Translations under genes and position numbers: made by a program
The notes under the pieces: generated by a model
Seen by the model: only the letters and a program-made list of their open reading frames with translations
Told to the model about the DNA's origin: nothing
Database searches by the model: none
Shown: positions 8,377-17,575 of the stretch, piece by piece
How the letters are laid out: each line of letters begins with the position of its first letter
Position numbering within the stretch: the stretch's first letter is position 1
Assembly (NCBI GenBank): GCA_017471175.1
Contig: JAFUVS010000017.1
Coordinates: forward strand, 62,001 to 126,000
DNA: 64,000 nt
Reading direction: 5' to 3'
Origin: Paludibacteraceae bacterium
GTDB lineage: Bacteria; Bacteroidota; Bacteroidia; Bacteroidales; Paludibacteraceae

Positions 8377-10422
8377 ATGCCACGCGTCAGCCTCTTATTG
8401 CTCTGCCTTACGCTTACGCTTTCTGTTGTCGCGCAAGTGGCACTGCAAAACGACACCACCATAGAGGCTTATCGCGATGTAGAAGAAGTACAAGTAAAAG
8501 GAAAGCTACTGACCCCGGCGATGAACCAGGTCAGTAGTTCTTCTTTTTCGCTCAATGTCAAGGAATTGCAAGCATTGCCCAAACTGATGGGGCAGACCGA
8601 CCCGCTGTATTTCCTGCAAACATTAGCGGGTGTACAGGTGAACAACGAAGCGCAAGGCGGCATCTTCATCCAAGGGTGCGACAATGCCCATACAATGCTC
8701 ACACTCAACGATGCACCCGTCTTTTACCCCAGCCACGTACTCAATCTCTTCTCTGCTTTCAATGCCTCTCATATTGACCGCATCAACGTGGTTATGTCCG
8801 CGCATACGGCTGCTGATGCCAACCGATTGGGCGGGGCAGTCACTATGATCACTCCCATAAGGGCAGCCTCTCCCTTCAATTTCTCTGCCAACGTCGGACT
8901 GCTTTGCTCGGACATCCATCTTCGGTCGCACTGCTCCGAGAAAAGCGACCTTTTCTTCTCTGGCAGAGCTTCTTACTTTTCGATTTACAAAGGGCTGCTC
9001 AAAACGGATGGTATTCAGCCTGACTATAATTTTCAGGATTTTAATTTTACGTATGCCTACCATCCTACCAACAAAGACGATATTGTTTTTTCCGCTTTTG
9101 CGGGGAATGACCGCTTGACCGCCGACCATACGACCGCCGACTTACGGCTCTTTGATGTATCGTGGCAGAACCTTGCCTCTTCGCTCTATTGGGACAGACG
9201 GGAGGGGGAAACGAATTTCCATACGGCAGTTTTTCTGTCGGGTTACCATAACCGTTTTCTTTTTGACCTGCAAAAAGAATTGAATCTGAACGGCAGGTCG
9301 TCAATTGGTTCGGCAGGTGTGAAGCACTCTACGGATATACGTTTGAGCAACCGTATGAGTCTCAAGGCAGGAGCCGAATACACAGCCACACGGTATGCAC
9401 CGCTTACATTTGCTGTACACGGCGACTTTGCCTTTAACGTGACAAGTATGCCCAAGACACTTCTTTATGCGCACGAAGCGTCTGTCTTCACAGACTTTAC
9501 CCATCAGGTCAATACGCTGTTCCGCTACTCGGTCGGCGCACGAGCAACGATATATAATGGCAACAGCCGCACTTTCTTCCAATTCGACCCGCGTGCCAAC
9601 TTCTCGCTGCAGGTTGCGTCCGGTCATTTCCTCTATCTACACGCCGGTACATACAGTCAGAACAATCACAGTATCAATCTAATCAGTACGGGTTTGCCAA
9701 CTGACTTCTATATTCCTGCCGATGCCGACTTCAAGCCCGAATATGCTCTCTCTGCGTCTATAGGCTACAAAGGGGCTTTTCTTCGGGACAAATACATTGT
9801 TTCCGCCGAGGTCTATTTTAAGCAACTGTACAATGCGGTAGAATGTTCAGTCAGCCTGTTGGATTTGCTTTACAACAACGCCGTCTATACGGACTTTATA
9901 TATGCAGGTACGGGTCAGAACTACGGATTGGACGTTACTTTGCAGAAGGTCAAAGGTAAGTTTTCGGGCTACTTGACCTATTCGTTAGGTTGGGCAAAAC
10001 GTTTTATTCCCGAAGTGAGCGATAAGCCTTTCGACAGTTCGCACTCGCGCCGTCATCAATTGGTAGCCACAGGTTCGTACCACTTCAATACGTCTTGGTC
10101 GGTCGGAGCCGTCTTCACGTTGGCTACCGGCACTCCCTATACCAAGCCCGAAGCGGCGTACCTGCTCAACGGACGGGTGGTGGCACGAATGGGAGCATAC
10201 AACGGAGAACACTTGCCGCTCACCCACCGACTGGATCTCTCTGCCAACTATACGCTTCACCTCAAGAACAATCAGTCGCTTGACTTCAACCTGTCGCTCT
10301 ATAATGTCTATTGCCACAAAAACGTGCAATTTATTACCTATTCACCTCAACATTTCCGCATACGGCAGACCGGCTTGCTGTCCATGATAATTCCTTCTTT
10401 GTCTATCCGATTTTCGATGTAA
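8377..10422 (+). CDS. TonB-dependent outer membrane receptor
   Basis: This protein has 681 residues. A signal peptide (MPRVSLLLLCLTLTLSVVAQ) is followed by a TonB plug domain at about residues 45-160, visible as the segment LYFLQTLAGVQVNNEAQGG, then a region with DAPVFYPSHVLNLFSAFN and the R-I/V-x-V-M-x-G/A pattern typical of the plug end. The remainder is rich in alternating aromatic strands and ends in an aromatic-rich strand (SLSIRFSM), as expected for a 22-strand barrel. It lacks the N-terminal carboxypeptidase-like or SusC extension, so it is not a SusC protein. It starts 3 bases after the interrupted lipoprotein gene and ends 6 bases before a DUF4249 lipoprotein gene, a frequent pairing in Bacteroidota. 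The transported substrate cannot be read from the sequence. Confidence 0.88.
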   Translation: MPRVSLLLLCLTLTLSVVAQVALQNDTTIEAYRDVEEVQVKGKLLTPAMNQVSSSSFSLNVKELQALPKLMGQTDPLYFLQTLAGVQVNNEAQGGIFIQGCDNAHTMLTLNDAPVFYPSHVLNLFSAFNASHIDRINVVMSAHTAADANRLGGAVTMITPIRAASPFNFSANVGLLCSDIHLRSHCSEKSDLFFSGRASYFSIYKGLLKTDGIQPDYNFQDFNFTYAYHPTNKDDIVFSAFAGNDRLTADHTTADLRLFDVSWQNLASSLYWDRREGETNFHTAVFLSGYHNRFLFDLQKELNLNGRSSIGSAGVKHSTDIRLSNRMSLKAGAEYTATRYAPLTFAVHGDFAFNVTSMPKTLLYAHEASVFTDFTHQVNTLFRYSVGARATIYNGNSRTFFQFDPRANFSLQVASGHFLYLHAGTYSQNNHSINLISTGLPTDFYIPADADFKPEYALSASIGYKGAFLRDKYIVSAEVYFKQLYNAVECSVSLLDLLYNNAVYTDFIYAGTGQNYGLDVTLQKVKGKFSGYLTYSLGWAKRFIPEVSDKPFDSSHSRRHQLVATGSYHFNTSWSVGAVFTLATGTPYTKPEAAYLLNGRVVARMGAYNGEHLPLTHRLDLSANYTLHLKNNQSLDFNLSLYNVYCHKNVQFITYSPQHFRIRQTGLLSMIIPSLSIRFSM

Positions 10423-10428
10423 GAACCG

Positions 10429-11295
10429 ATGATGAAAAAAATGGCGTTCATACTGCCTTGTCTTCTCCTGTTTCTTGGCTGCGAAAGGACAAAGACACAA
10501 CCCGAAACCATCGTTGTGGAAGGCTGGATAGAAGACGGCAAACACCCCGTAGTACTTCTGCATAGAGCAGCACAACTCACAGATAAAGAGATAGGAACAG
10601 ACGAAATGGTGAAACAGAGTCTAATCTACACCGCCAATATAATGGTCAGCGATGGAGCAGATTCGGTGCAGTTAATCGGCAAGATAGACACTACGATGCT
10701 TCCGCCTTATTACTATCATAATGTGCGCATTACGGGTCAGACAGGCAAGAGTTACACCCTCACGGTGAATTACTACGGACAAAAACTGACCGCCGTGACC
10801 ACCATCCCTTCTATCGTACCGATAGACTCTGTTTCAGTGTCCAGCATCAACGGAAAAGACAAAAAGAAAGAAGTGATTGTTCACTTCAAGGATAATGCTG
10901 CCACAGCCGACTACTATGCCTTGTTCTATCGTACTGGACAGAAAAGACAATATGTGCTTGCCTCGTTAGGTATTCGGGACGACTCTGCGCAACAAGGACA
11001 ATCCATAGAATGGCGGCTGAATCGCTCCTACACGTTGTTAGACAGCAGCAAAGATTTTTACTTCTCTGCGGGCGATACCGTACTCGTCAAACTATCGCAT
11101 TTAGATGCCGATTCCTATACGTTTTGGACATCGTTTGCTTCTACGTCTGAAGCCAATACGTGGATTTTTATGCCGAAGGCACAGATTAGTACGAATATAG
11201 AGGGTGGTTTAGGCTACTGGTGCGGATACGGAAGCGATGAGAAACAACTCATCATTCCCGAAAGTGATACCACGTTTGTATATACGGACGAGTAG
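10429..11295 (+). CDS. DUF4249-type lipoprotein, partner of the TonB receptor
   Basis: This protein has 288 residues with a lipoprotein signal peptide and a lipobox cysteine at residue 18 (FLGC). The early VVEGWIEDGKHPVVLL stretch, the central all-beta region and the late GLGYWCGYGSDEK motif resemble the DUF4249 family, which is regularly encoded beside TonB-dependent receptors in Bacteroidota. A role as a surface or periplasmic binding partner of the receptor is inference. A second ATG two codons in could also serve as start. Its stop codon and that of the convergent hflX gene sit in the two arms of a short inverted repeat (GAGTAG...CTACTC, 11290-11307). Confidence 0.75.
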   Translation: MMKKMAFILPCLLLFLGCERTKTQPETIVVEGWIEDGKHPVVLLHRAAQLTDKEIGTDEMVKQSLIYTANIMVSDGADSVQLIGKIDTTMLPPYYYHNVRITGQTGKSYTLTVNYYGQKLTAVTTIPSIVPIDSVSVSSINGKDKKKEVIVHFKDNAATADYYALFYRTGQKRQYVLASLGIRDDSAQQGQSIEWRLNRSYTLLDSSKDFYFSAGDTVLVKLSHLDADSYTFWTSFASTSEANTWIFMPKAQISTNIEGGLGYWCGYGSDEKQLIIPESDTTFVYTDE

Positions 11296-11301
11296 GCTGT
11301 T

Positions 11302-12612
11302 CTACTCCGCCTGATAGGACGTGTCGATATCGGGAAAAAGAAAATCGTTGTATGGATATCGCTGCACGTGAATGGCTTTGATTCGGTCGTAGAGCAAATT
11401 ACGTAATGCATCCACGTTCTGTTTTTCGGCAGCGGAGATGAAGATGCAGTCGTCTGCCAATTTCGCCATCCAAGTCTTTTGCAACTCTTCGAGGGAGATG
11501 TTTTCGCGTCGAATGGGCGTGAGGTCATCTTCTTCTTTCGGCTCATAACGGAAGGCATCTATCTTATTGAAAACAACAATAGTGGGAATGGTCTTCTTCA
11601 CCGTCTGTTTGGGTCGCCGGAGAGCTGCCACGGCACTGTCTTTTTGCGGGATTTCGTCTTCTCCCAACAGGTCGGCAATGGTCTGCTCCACAACTTGGTA
11701 CTGCTCTTCAAAATTGGGATGCGAAATGTCCACTACGTGAATCAGCAGATCCGCCTCGCGCACCTCGTCCAACGTGGATTTGAAGGACTCAATAAGGTGG
11801 TGCGGCAGTTTGCGGATAAATCCGACCGTGTCGCTCAAGAGGAAAGGCAGGTTGTTGATAGTCACTTTCCGGACGGTGGTGTCCAAGGTGGCAAAGAGGC
11901 GGTTTTCGGCGAACACTTCGCTCTTGCTGAGTAGGTTCATCAGTGTCGATTTGCCCACGTTGGTATAACCCACCAATGCCACGCGCACCATCTTGCCACG
12001 GTTCTGCCGCTGGGTAGCCATCTGACGGTCAATACGCTTGAGTTCGTCTTTGAGCAGAGCTATACGCTGACCGATAATCCGCTTGTCGGCTTCGATCTGC
12101 GTCTCACCTGTACCGCGATTGGTGCCGCCACCGCCACGCTGACGGTCTAAGTGGCTCCACATACGGGTCAATCGCGGTAACATATACTGCAAATGCGCTA
12201 ACTCCACCTGCGTCTTGGCATAACTGGTCTGCGCTCGCTGCAAGAAAATCTCCAAGATAAGCAGTGTGCGGTCCATCACGCGCACGGGATGGTGGTCTCT
12301 ACCCGCACCCTTCGGATTGAATACGTTCTCTATATTGCGGATTTGCCGTGGCGATAGTTCATCGTCAAAGATAACCATATCAATAGGCGCATCGGCAGAC
12401 TTATTGTAATCTTCTATCCAACGATTGATTTCCTGTATCTTACCGCTCCCGATATAGGTATTGGTATCGGCGTGGTCGGCACGCTGAACAAATCGGCGCA
12501 CAGGTTCTATATCCCGTGTATCCGCCAAAAAAGCCAACTCATCCAAATACTCTTGTGTCCGCTCTTCTGGTTGAGAGGGCGTGATCAGTCCTATCAAAAC
12601 TGCATGTTCCAT
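11302..12612 (-). CDS. hflX: GTPase HflX
   Basis: This is a ribosome-associated GTPase of 436 residues. The N-terminal HflX domain carries the family signature GGGTNRGTGETQIE (161-174), followed by a helical linker and the G domain with G1 GYTNVGKS (215-222), G3 DTVGF and G4 NKID. HflX splits or rescues stalled ribosomes in other bacteria. It is the last gene of a colinear minus-strand run that begins at ftsX and lies 37 bases after polA. Length is typical for the family, with a C-terminal tail ending in SYQAE. Confidence 0.95.
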   Translation of the reverse strand: MEHAVLIGLITPSQPEERTQEYLDELAFLADTRDIEPVRRFVQRADHADTNTYIGSGKIQEINRWIEDYNKSADAPIDMVIFDDELSPRQIRNIENVFNPKGAGRDHHPVRVMDRTLLILEIFLQRAQTSYAKTQVELAHLQYMLPRLTRMWSHLDRQRGGGGTNRGTGETQIEADKRIIGQRIALLKDELKRIDRQMATQRQNRGKMVRVALVGYTNVGKSTLMNLLSKSEVFAENRLFATLDTTVRKVTINNLPFLLSDTVGFIRKLPHHLIESFKSTLDEVREADLLIHVVDISHPNFEEQYQVVEQTIADLLGEDEIPQKDSAVAALRRPKQTVKKTIPTIVVFNKIDAFRYEPKEEDDLTPIRRENISLEELQKTWMAKLADDCIFISAAEKQNVDALRNLLYDRIKAIHVQRYPYNDFLFPDIDTSYQAE

Positions 12613-12649
12613 AACTTGTAATCGCAGAATCTTATAAATCTTTCTTCTA

Positions 12650-14989
12650 TCAATGTGCTTCTAACCAGTTCTTTCCGATGCCGCAGGAGGCAATCAGCGG
12701 CACGGAGAGATGAATGGCGTTTTGCATCTCATCCACTACAATTTTGCGTACTTGCTCTATCTCTTGTTCAGGTACGTTGAAATTAAGTTCATCGTGTACC
12801 TGCATAATCATCAGGTCGTTCTTTGCCGGTTGCGTTCGATGCGGCAGCACTTCTTGGGCAAATCGGCGATGGATGCTGACCATCGCCATCTTGATGATGT
12901 CGGCAGCCGTTCCTTGAATAGGGGCATTGACGGCATTGCGCTCCGCGAAACTGCGTACTGTGGTGTTGCGGCTCAATATGTCGGGCAGATAACGCCGCCT
13001 GCCGAAAAGCGTTTCCACATAGCCGTGGTCGCGCGCGAACTGTTTTTGTTTTTCTATATAGTCTGCCACGCGGGGGAAGGCGGCAAAATAGTCGTTAATC
13101 AACTGCTGTGCCTCTTGGCGGGGACTGCCTAACTGCTGCGAAAGACCAAAAGCCGAGATGCCGTAGATAATGCCGAAATTAGCCGTCTTGGCACGGCGGC
13201 GTTGCTCCTTTGATACTTCTTCGATGGGCAAGCCGAAAATCTTGGCGGCTGTTGCGGCGTGAATATCCTGACCATTGAGGAAGGCCTGTATCATGTGTTC
13301 GTCCTGCGAGCAGTGTGCCATCAGTCTCAGTTCGATTTGCGAATAGTCGGCACTCAAAAAGATACATCCTTCATCGGGTATGACTGCCTGACGTATGAGT
13401 TGTCCTCTCTCGGTGCGGATGGGCAGGTTTTGCAGGTTGGGGTTGCTGCTGCTCAGTCGTCCCGTTGCCGTAACGGTCTGATGGTAGGTGGTATGAATCT
13501 TACCCGTAGCGGGATTGATGTAGGTAGGAAGAGCCGTTATGTAGGTGGATATGAGTTTTTTTAGCTCGCGCTGTTCCAAGATAAGCGGCACGATGGGATG
13601 GCGGTCGCGCAAGGGCAACAGCACATCTTCCGAAGTGGAGTACTTGCCGGATTTCTGTCGTTTGGCTTTGGTGTCCAAATGCAGCTTGTCAAACAATATA
13701 TCTCCGACCTGGGCGGGCGAATTGACATTAAAAGTCGTGCCTGCCAACGCATAGACAGATTGTTCCAAACGGGTCAGTTCATCCGTCAGTTGTGTTTCGG
13801 CTTGCTTGAGCAAGGCTGTATCAAAGCGAACACCGGCAGCCTCCATATCGCGCAGGACTTGCACCAACGGCAACTCCACCTCTTGGTAGAGATTCCATAA
13901 AGCGGGATCGCTTTTCAGAGCGTCCCAATCGGGTGCAACAGAAGGGTTGAAGGGCAATTCGGAATGAAGCAGATAGGCACATAGTCTGTTCTCTATCGTG
14001 TCGTAAGCGGGCATCGGGCTATCGGTTGCGCTATCTGAAGGCGTGCCACTCTCTGTCGCAGCAAACAGGTCAAGCGTAGCTTCCTGTTTCTGTTTTTTAG
14101 CCGGAGCGGCTGGCTTCGCAACAGTTATAGCGGGTGCATTACGAAGTAGCGAGCGAAACTCCAACTGCTCGTATAGCGGAGTTAAACGCGTCCAGTCGGG
14201 GTCTTGACGCAAGAGCGAAGCCTCGTCAAAATGTATAGGGACATCGGTGCGGATGGTAGCGAGGAAGCGCGAAAAACGGATTTGTTCCGCTTGTGTGCTG
14301 ACTTTCTCTTTGAGTGCACCTTTCAGTTCGTCTGTACGGGAAAGCAGGTTGTCTATATTGCCGTAGGTCTGCAACAGCGAGACAGCCGTCTTTTCGCCTA
14401 CGCCTGCGCATCCGGGTATATTATCCGCCTTGTCGCCCATCAGGCTGAGCAGGTCAATGACCTGTTCGGGGGACTGCAAGCCGTATTTGTCGCACACTTC
14501 TTGCGGTCCCATCTTTTCGTAACCGCCGGTATGGCGCGGACGATACTGAAAGACCCGCTCGGAAACCAACTGACCGTAGTCCTTATCGGGAGTAGCCATA
14601 AAGACTTCCATACCGGCTTCAGAAGCCAGCTTCGATACCGTTCCGATGACATCGTCTGCTTCAAAACCGGCTACTTCCAACTGCTCTACCCGCATTGCAC
14701 TGAGTATATCGTGAATGATAGGTACGGCGCGGCGTATGTCTTCGGGTGTTTCGGGGCGTTGCGCCTTATACTGTTCGTAGGCTTCGTGCCGGAACGTCTT
14801 GCCGTGCGGGTCGAAAGCCACCGCAAGATGGGTGGGCTTGAGACGCTTAAGCAAGTCGTCCAAAGCCACCACAAAGCCGAATACGGCACTCACGTTCTCT
14901 CCCTTGGAGTTGATACGCGGCACCTTGATAAAAGCATAGTATGCGCGATAAATCATCGCATAGGCATCCACTAACAGAAGACGTTTCAT
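12650..14989 (-). CDS. polA: DNA polymerase I without a recognisable 3'-5' exonuclease domain
   Basis: The product has 779 residues, against about 920-950 in most relatives. Residues 1-290 form the 5'-3' exonuclease (VDAYAMIYRAYYAF, GFEADDVIG, LMGDKADNIPG). Residues about 370-779 form the polymerase with motif A SADYSQIELR (546-555), motif B KTANFGIIYG (601-610) and motif C VHDELN (731-736). Between them only an Ala/Lys/Ser-rich linker and some 40-60 residues remain (PAYDTIENRLCAYLL, resembling the end of an exonuclease domain). The acidic DxE metal-binding motif of the proofreading domain is absent. The enzyme should therefore fill gaps and remove primers but not proofread. It sits between ung and hflX in the same run. 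Confidence 0.93.
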   Translation of the reverse strand: MKRLLLVDAYAMIYRAYYAFIKVPRINSKGENVSAVFGFVVALDDLLKRLKPTHLAVAFDPHGKTFRHEAYEQYKAQRPETPEDIRRAVPIIHDILSAMRVEQLEVAGFEADDVIGTVSKLASEAGMEVFMATPDKDYGQLVSERVFQYRPRHTGGYEKMGPQEVCDKYGLQSPEQVIDLLSLMGDKADNIPGCAGVGEKTAVSLLQTYGNIDNLLSRTDELKGALKEKVSTQAEQIRFSRFLATIRTDVPIHFDEASLLRQDPDWTRLTPLYEQLEFRSLLRNAPAITVAKPAAPAKKQKQEATLDLFAATESGTPSDSATDSPMPAYDTIENRLCAYLLHSELPFNPSVAPDWDALKSDPALWNLYQEVELPLVQVLRDMEAAGVRFDTALLKQAETQLTDELTRLEQSVYALAGTTFNVNSPAQVGDILFDKLHLDTKAKRQKSGKYSTSEDVLLPLRDRHPIVPLILEQRELKKLISTYITALPTYINPATGKIHTTYHQTVTATGRLSSSNPNLQNLPIRTERGQLIRQAVIPDEGCIFLSADYSQIELRLMAHCSQDEHMIQAFLNGQDIHAATAAKIFGLPIEEVSKEQRRRAKTANFGIIYGISAFGLSQQLGSPRQEAQQLINDYFAAFPRVADYIEKQKQFARDHGYVETLFGRRRYLPDILSRNTTVRSFAERNAVNAPIQGTAADIIKMAMVSIHRRFAQEVLPHRTQPAKNDLMIMQVHDELNFNVPEQEIEQVRKIVVDEMQNAIHLSVPLIASCGIGKNWLEAH

Positions 14990-14996
14990 ACGCTAA

Positions 14997-15659
14997 TTAC
15001 CACTGAATAGGTGTTTGTTGGTGAGCGATAAGGTACTTATTCGCCTCGGAAAAATGTCCGCAGCCGATAAAGCCGCGATAAGCAGACAAAGGACTGGGGT
15101 GCGGAGCGGTCAGGACGAGGTTCTTGCGGCGATTGATGAACTGTCCTTTGCGTTGTGCATAACTGCCCCACAGCATGTAGACGATGTGTTCGCGCCGTTC
15201 GTTAAGTGCCATTATGGCGGCATCGGTCATCTCTTCCCACCCTTTGTTCTGATGGCTGCCCGGTTGATGGGCTTCCACCGTTAAGGTGGCGTTGAGGAGC
15301 AATACACCCTGCTCTGCCCAGCGCATCAGGTTGCCCGACTGCGGAATAGGAAGCCCTAAATCGCGCTGCAATTCCTTATAGATATTCTCCAACGAAGGCG
15401 GGATACGCACACCGTCATTGACAGAGAAACACAAGCCGTGCGCTTGTCCTGTATCGTGGTAGGGGTCTTGCCCGAGTATAACAACCTTCACTTTGTCAAA
15501 AGGACACACATCAAAGGCGCGGAAGATATACCTGGCAGGCGGAAAACATTGACGTGTGGCATACGCATTTCGCACAAACGAGGTGAGCAACTCAAAGTAA
15601 GGTTTGTCAAACTCGGGTTGCAGTACTTCACGCCAACTCTCGTCTATACGAACATCCAT
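14997..15659 (-). CDS. ung: Uracil-DNA glycosylase
   Basis: This protein has 220 residues, normal for family 1 UDG. It removes uracil from DNA at the start of base excision repair. The catalytic motif GQDPYH is at 63-68 (Asp65 as general base), the uracil-pocket region LLLNATLTVE follows, and the leucine-loop motif HPSPLSAYRG with the catalytic His lies near 190. It ends 7 bases before polA, which fills the gap after base excision, so the pairing makes functional sense. Confidence 0.97.
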   Translation of the reverse strand: MDVRIDESWREVLQPEFDKPYFELLTSFVRNAYATRQCFPPARYIFRAFDVCPFDKVKVVILGQDPYHDTGQAHGLCFSVNDGVRIPPSLENIYKELQRDLGLPIPQSGNLMRWAEQGVLLLNATLTVEAHQPGSHQNKGWEEMTDAAIMALNERREHIVYMLWGSYAQRKGQFINRRKNLVLTAPHPSPLSAYRGFIGCGHFSEANKYLIAHQQTPIQW

Positions 15660-15686
15660 AGCAGTCTTATCCCCTAACGGCGGGAT

Positions 15687-16790
15687 TTAGTCGATAATGA
15701 GCATTGCATCGCCGTAGTCGCCGAAGCGATAACCTTCCTGGACTGCCACTTCGTAGGCATCCATAACAAATTCGTATCCTCCGAACGCTGCTACACAGAG
15801 CAACTGGATAGACTGGCTGGGATAGAGATTGACAAGACAGGAATCGGACACGGCAAAATCGTATGGCGGGTAGATGAACTTGCTGGTCCAGCCGTTGTAG
15901 GGTTTGATTTGTCCGACTGTTCCTGCCACTTGTTCAAGGGCGCGGATAACTTCGGTACCCACTGCACAAATATGTTTCTCTTGTGCGTGTGCTCGATCCA
16001 CGGCATCCACTAACGGCTGTTCAATTACCATCTCCTCGGAGTCCATCTTATGTTTGGGCAGGTCATCCACTTCGATGGTCTTGAAGTTGCCTAACGACAC
16101 ATAGGATGTGAGGAACTGACGGTCAATGCCGGCAATCTCCATACGTTTGAGCAACTGCTTGGAGAAATGTAATCCCGAGGCGGGAACGGCTACGGCTCCT
16201 ATTTTGTCCGCAAAGATGGTCTGATAGCGTTCTACGTCCATTTCGTCAATGGGGTAGTCCGGGAAAAGCGTATCATAGTCTTTTTGCAGTTCCTCATCCA
16301 ACGGGCGACGGATGTATTTCGGAAGCGGGGTATGTCCTAATTCGTAGAGGCGATCCAAGAACTCGGAGTTGTCGTAGTCTGTCAGGAAACGAACGGTACG
16401 TCCGCGCGAAGTGGTATTGTCTATGACTTCCGCCACGATAGTCAGGTCTTCGTCCAAGAATAGTTTGTTGCCGATGCGGATCTTGCGGGCGGGGTCCACG
16501 AGAACGTCCCAATAGCGCATCTCGTGATTCAGTTCGCGTAAAAGGAAAATCTCGATGTTAGCCATTGTCTTTTCCTTTTGGGCATACAGGCGTGCAGGAA
16601 AGACTTTGGCATCATTGAAAACAAATAAATCGCCCTCGTCGAAATAGTTGACGATGTCTTTGATGTTCTTATGCTCTATATCCCCTGTTTTGCGGTGCAG
16701 GACGAGCATACGCGAGTCATCGCGATAAGGCAGCGGGTACTGCGCAAACAAATGTTCAGGGATAGAAACTTTGAATTGACTTAACTTCAT
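15687..16790 (-). CDS. queA: tRNA preQ1 ribosyltransferase-isomerase QueA
   Basis: This protein has 367 residues. QueA transfers and isomerises the ribosyl part of S-adenosylmethionine onto 7-aminomethyl-7-deazaguanine at tRNA position 34, making epoxyqueuosine. The N-terminus MKLSQFKVSIPEHLFAQYP, the DDSRMLVLHR stretch and the region VAVPASGLHFSKQLL are characteristic, and the C-terminal GDAMLIID closes the fold. It follows truB by 20 bases in the same run, so two tRNA-modification genes are adjacent. Confidence 0.96.
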   Translation of the reverse strand: MKLSQFKVSIPEHLFAQYPLPYRDDSRMLVLHRKTGDIEHKNIKDIVNYFDEGDLFVFNDAKVFPARLYAQKEKTMANIEIFLLRELNHEMRYWDVLVDPARKIRIGNKLFLDEDLTIVAEVIDNTTSRGRTVRFLTDYDNSEFLDRLYELGHTPLPKYIRRPLDEELQKDYDTLFPDYPIDEMDVERYQTIFADKIGAVAVPASGLHFSKQLLKRMEIAGIDRQFLTSYVSLGNFKTIEVDDLPKHKMDSEEMVIEQPLVDAVDRAHAQEKHICAVGTEVIRALEQVAGTVGQIKPYNGWTSKFIYPPYDFAVSDSCLVNLYPSQSIQLLCVAAFGGYEFVMDAYEVAVQEGYRFGDYGDAMLIID

Positions 16791-16810
16791 ACTATCTTTG
16801 TTTAACGTAA

Positions 16811-17551
16811 TTACAGACCAATAGGCAACTCTTTTTCGAGTTGTTTCGGATTGTTTTGAACCGATTGCGACTGCACCATTTGTTCAAATCGGTCGAAGGT
16901 AATGCAGTCCTTTTCGGTTATATCTCCCACGCGCGTTCTGCGCAGGGCTATGAGGTGAGCACCGGAGTGCAAACGTTGTCCGATGTCGCGTGCCAAGGCA
17001 CGGATATATGTTCCTTTGGAACAGGCTATGCGAAGTGTGAGTTGCATACGCTCGGCATCAAAACAAAGAACTTCAATCTCGTCAATGACGAGCAATTTAG
17101 GTTTGAGTTCCACCTCCTCGCCTTTGCGCGCCAACTCATACGCTCGCTTGCCGTCCACCTTGACAGCGGAGAACATCGGCGGTACCTGCCACTGCTCTCC
17201 CTGAAAAGTAGGGATAACCTCGTCTATCAGTTCGCGTGTGATATGTTCGGTCGGATAGGTGGCATCGATGGGTTTCTCGAGGTCAAAACTGGGTGTGGTG
17301 GCTCCTAATTGAAGTGTGGCGACATATTCCTTGCTATGCTGTTGGAGTTCGTCTATGCGCTTGGTTTGCTTGCCGGTGCAAACGACTACAATGCCGGTAG
17401 CCAAGGGGTCTAATGTGCCTGTATGACCGACTTTGAGTTTCTTCACGCCCAACTTATGGCACAGCAGCCAACGCGCTTTACCGACCACATCGAAACTGGT
17501 CCAGCGGTAAGGCTTATCGAATGCTATAATCTCTCCTGCTACAAAATCCAT
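16811..17551 (-). CDS. truB: tRNA pseudouridine-55 synthase TruB
   Basis: This protein has 246 residues, a compact TruB. It makes pseudouridine 55 in the T loop of tRNAs. The catalytic motif is GHTGTLDPLATG (42-53) with Asp48 as nucleophile, preceded by FDKPYRWTSFDVV. The later segments PPMFSAVKVDGKRAYELARKG and CSKGTYIRALARDIG are typical. The C-terminal PUA-like extension of E. coli TruB is absent, as in many Bacteroidota. It lies between uppP and queA with short gaps. Confidence 0.96.
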   Translation of the reverse strand: MDFVAGEIIAFDKPYRWTSFDVVGKARWLLCHKLGVKKLKVGHTGTLDPLATGIVVVCTGKQTKRIDELQQHSKEYVATLQLGATTPSFDLEKPIDATYPTEHITRELIDEVIPTFQGEQWQVPPMFSAVKVDGKRAYELARKGEEVELKPKLLVIDEIEVLCFDAERMQLTLRIACSKGTYIRALARDIGQRLHSGAHLIALRRTRVGDITEKDCITFDRFEQMVQSQSVQNNPKQLEKELPIGL

Positions 17552-17575
17552 CGTATATAGAGAACGCTCTTGCGT

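Noticed and set aside
14204-14974. Plus-strand frame of 256 residues inside polA
   Set aside because: It lies fully opposite conserved PolA exonuclease codons and has no family resemblance.
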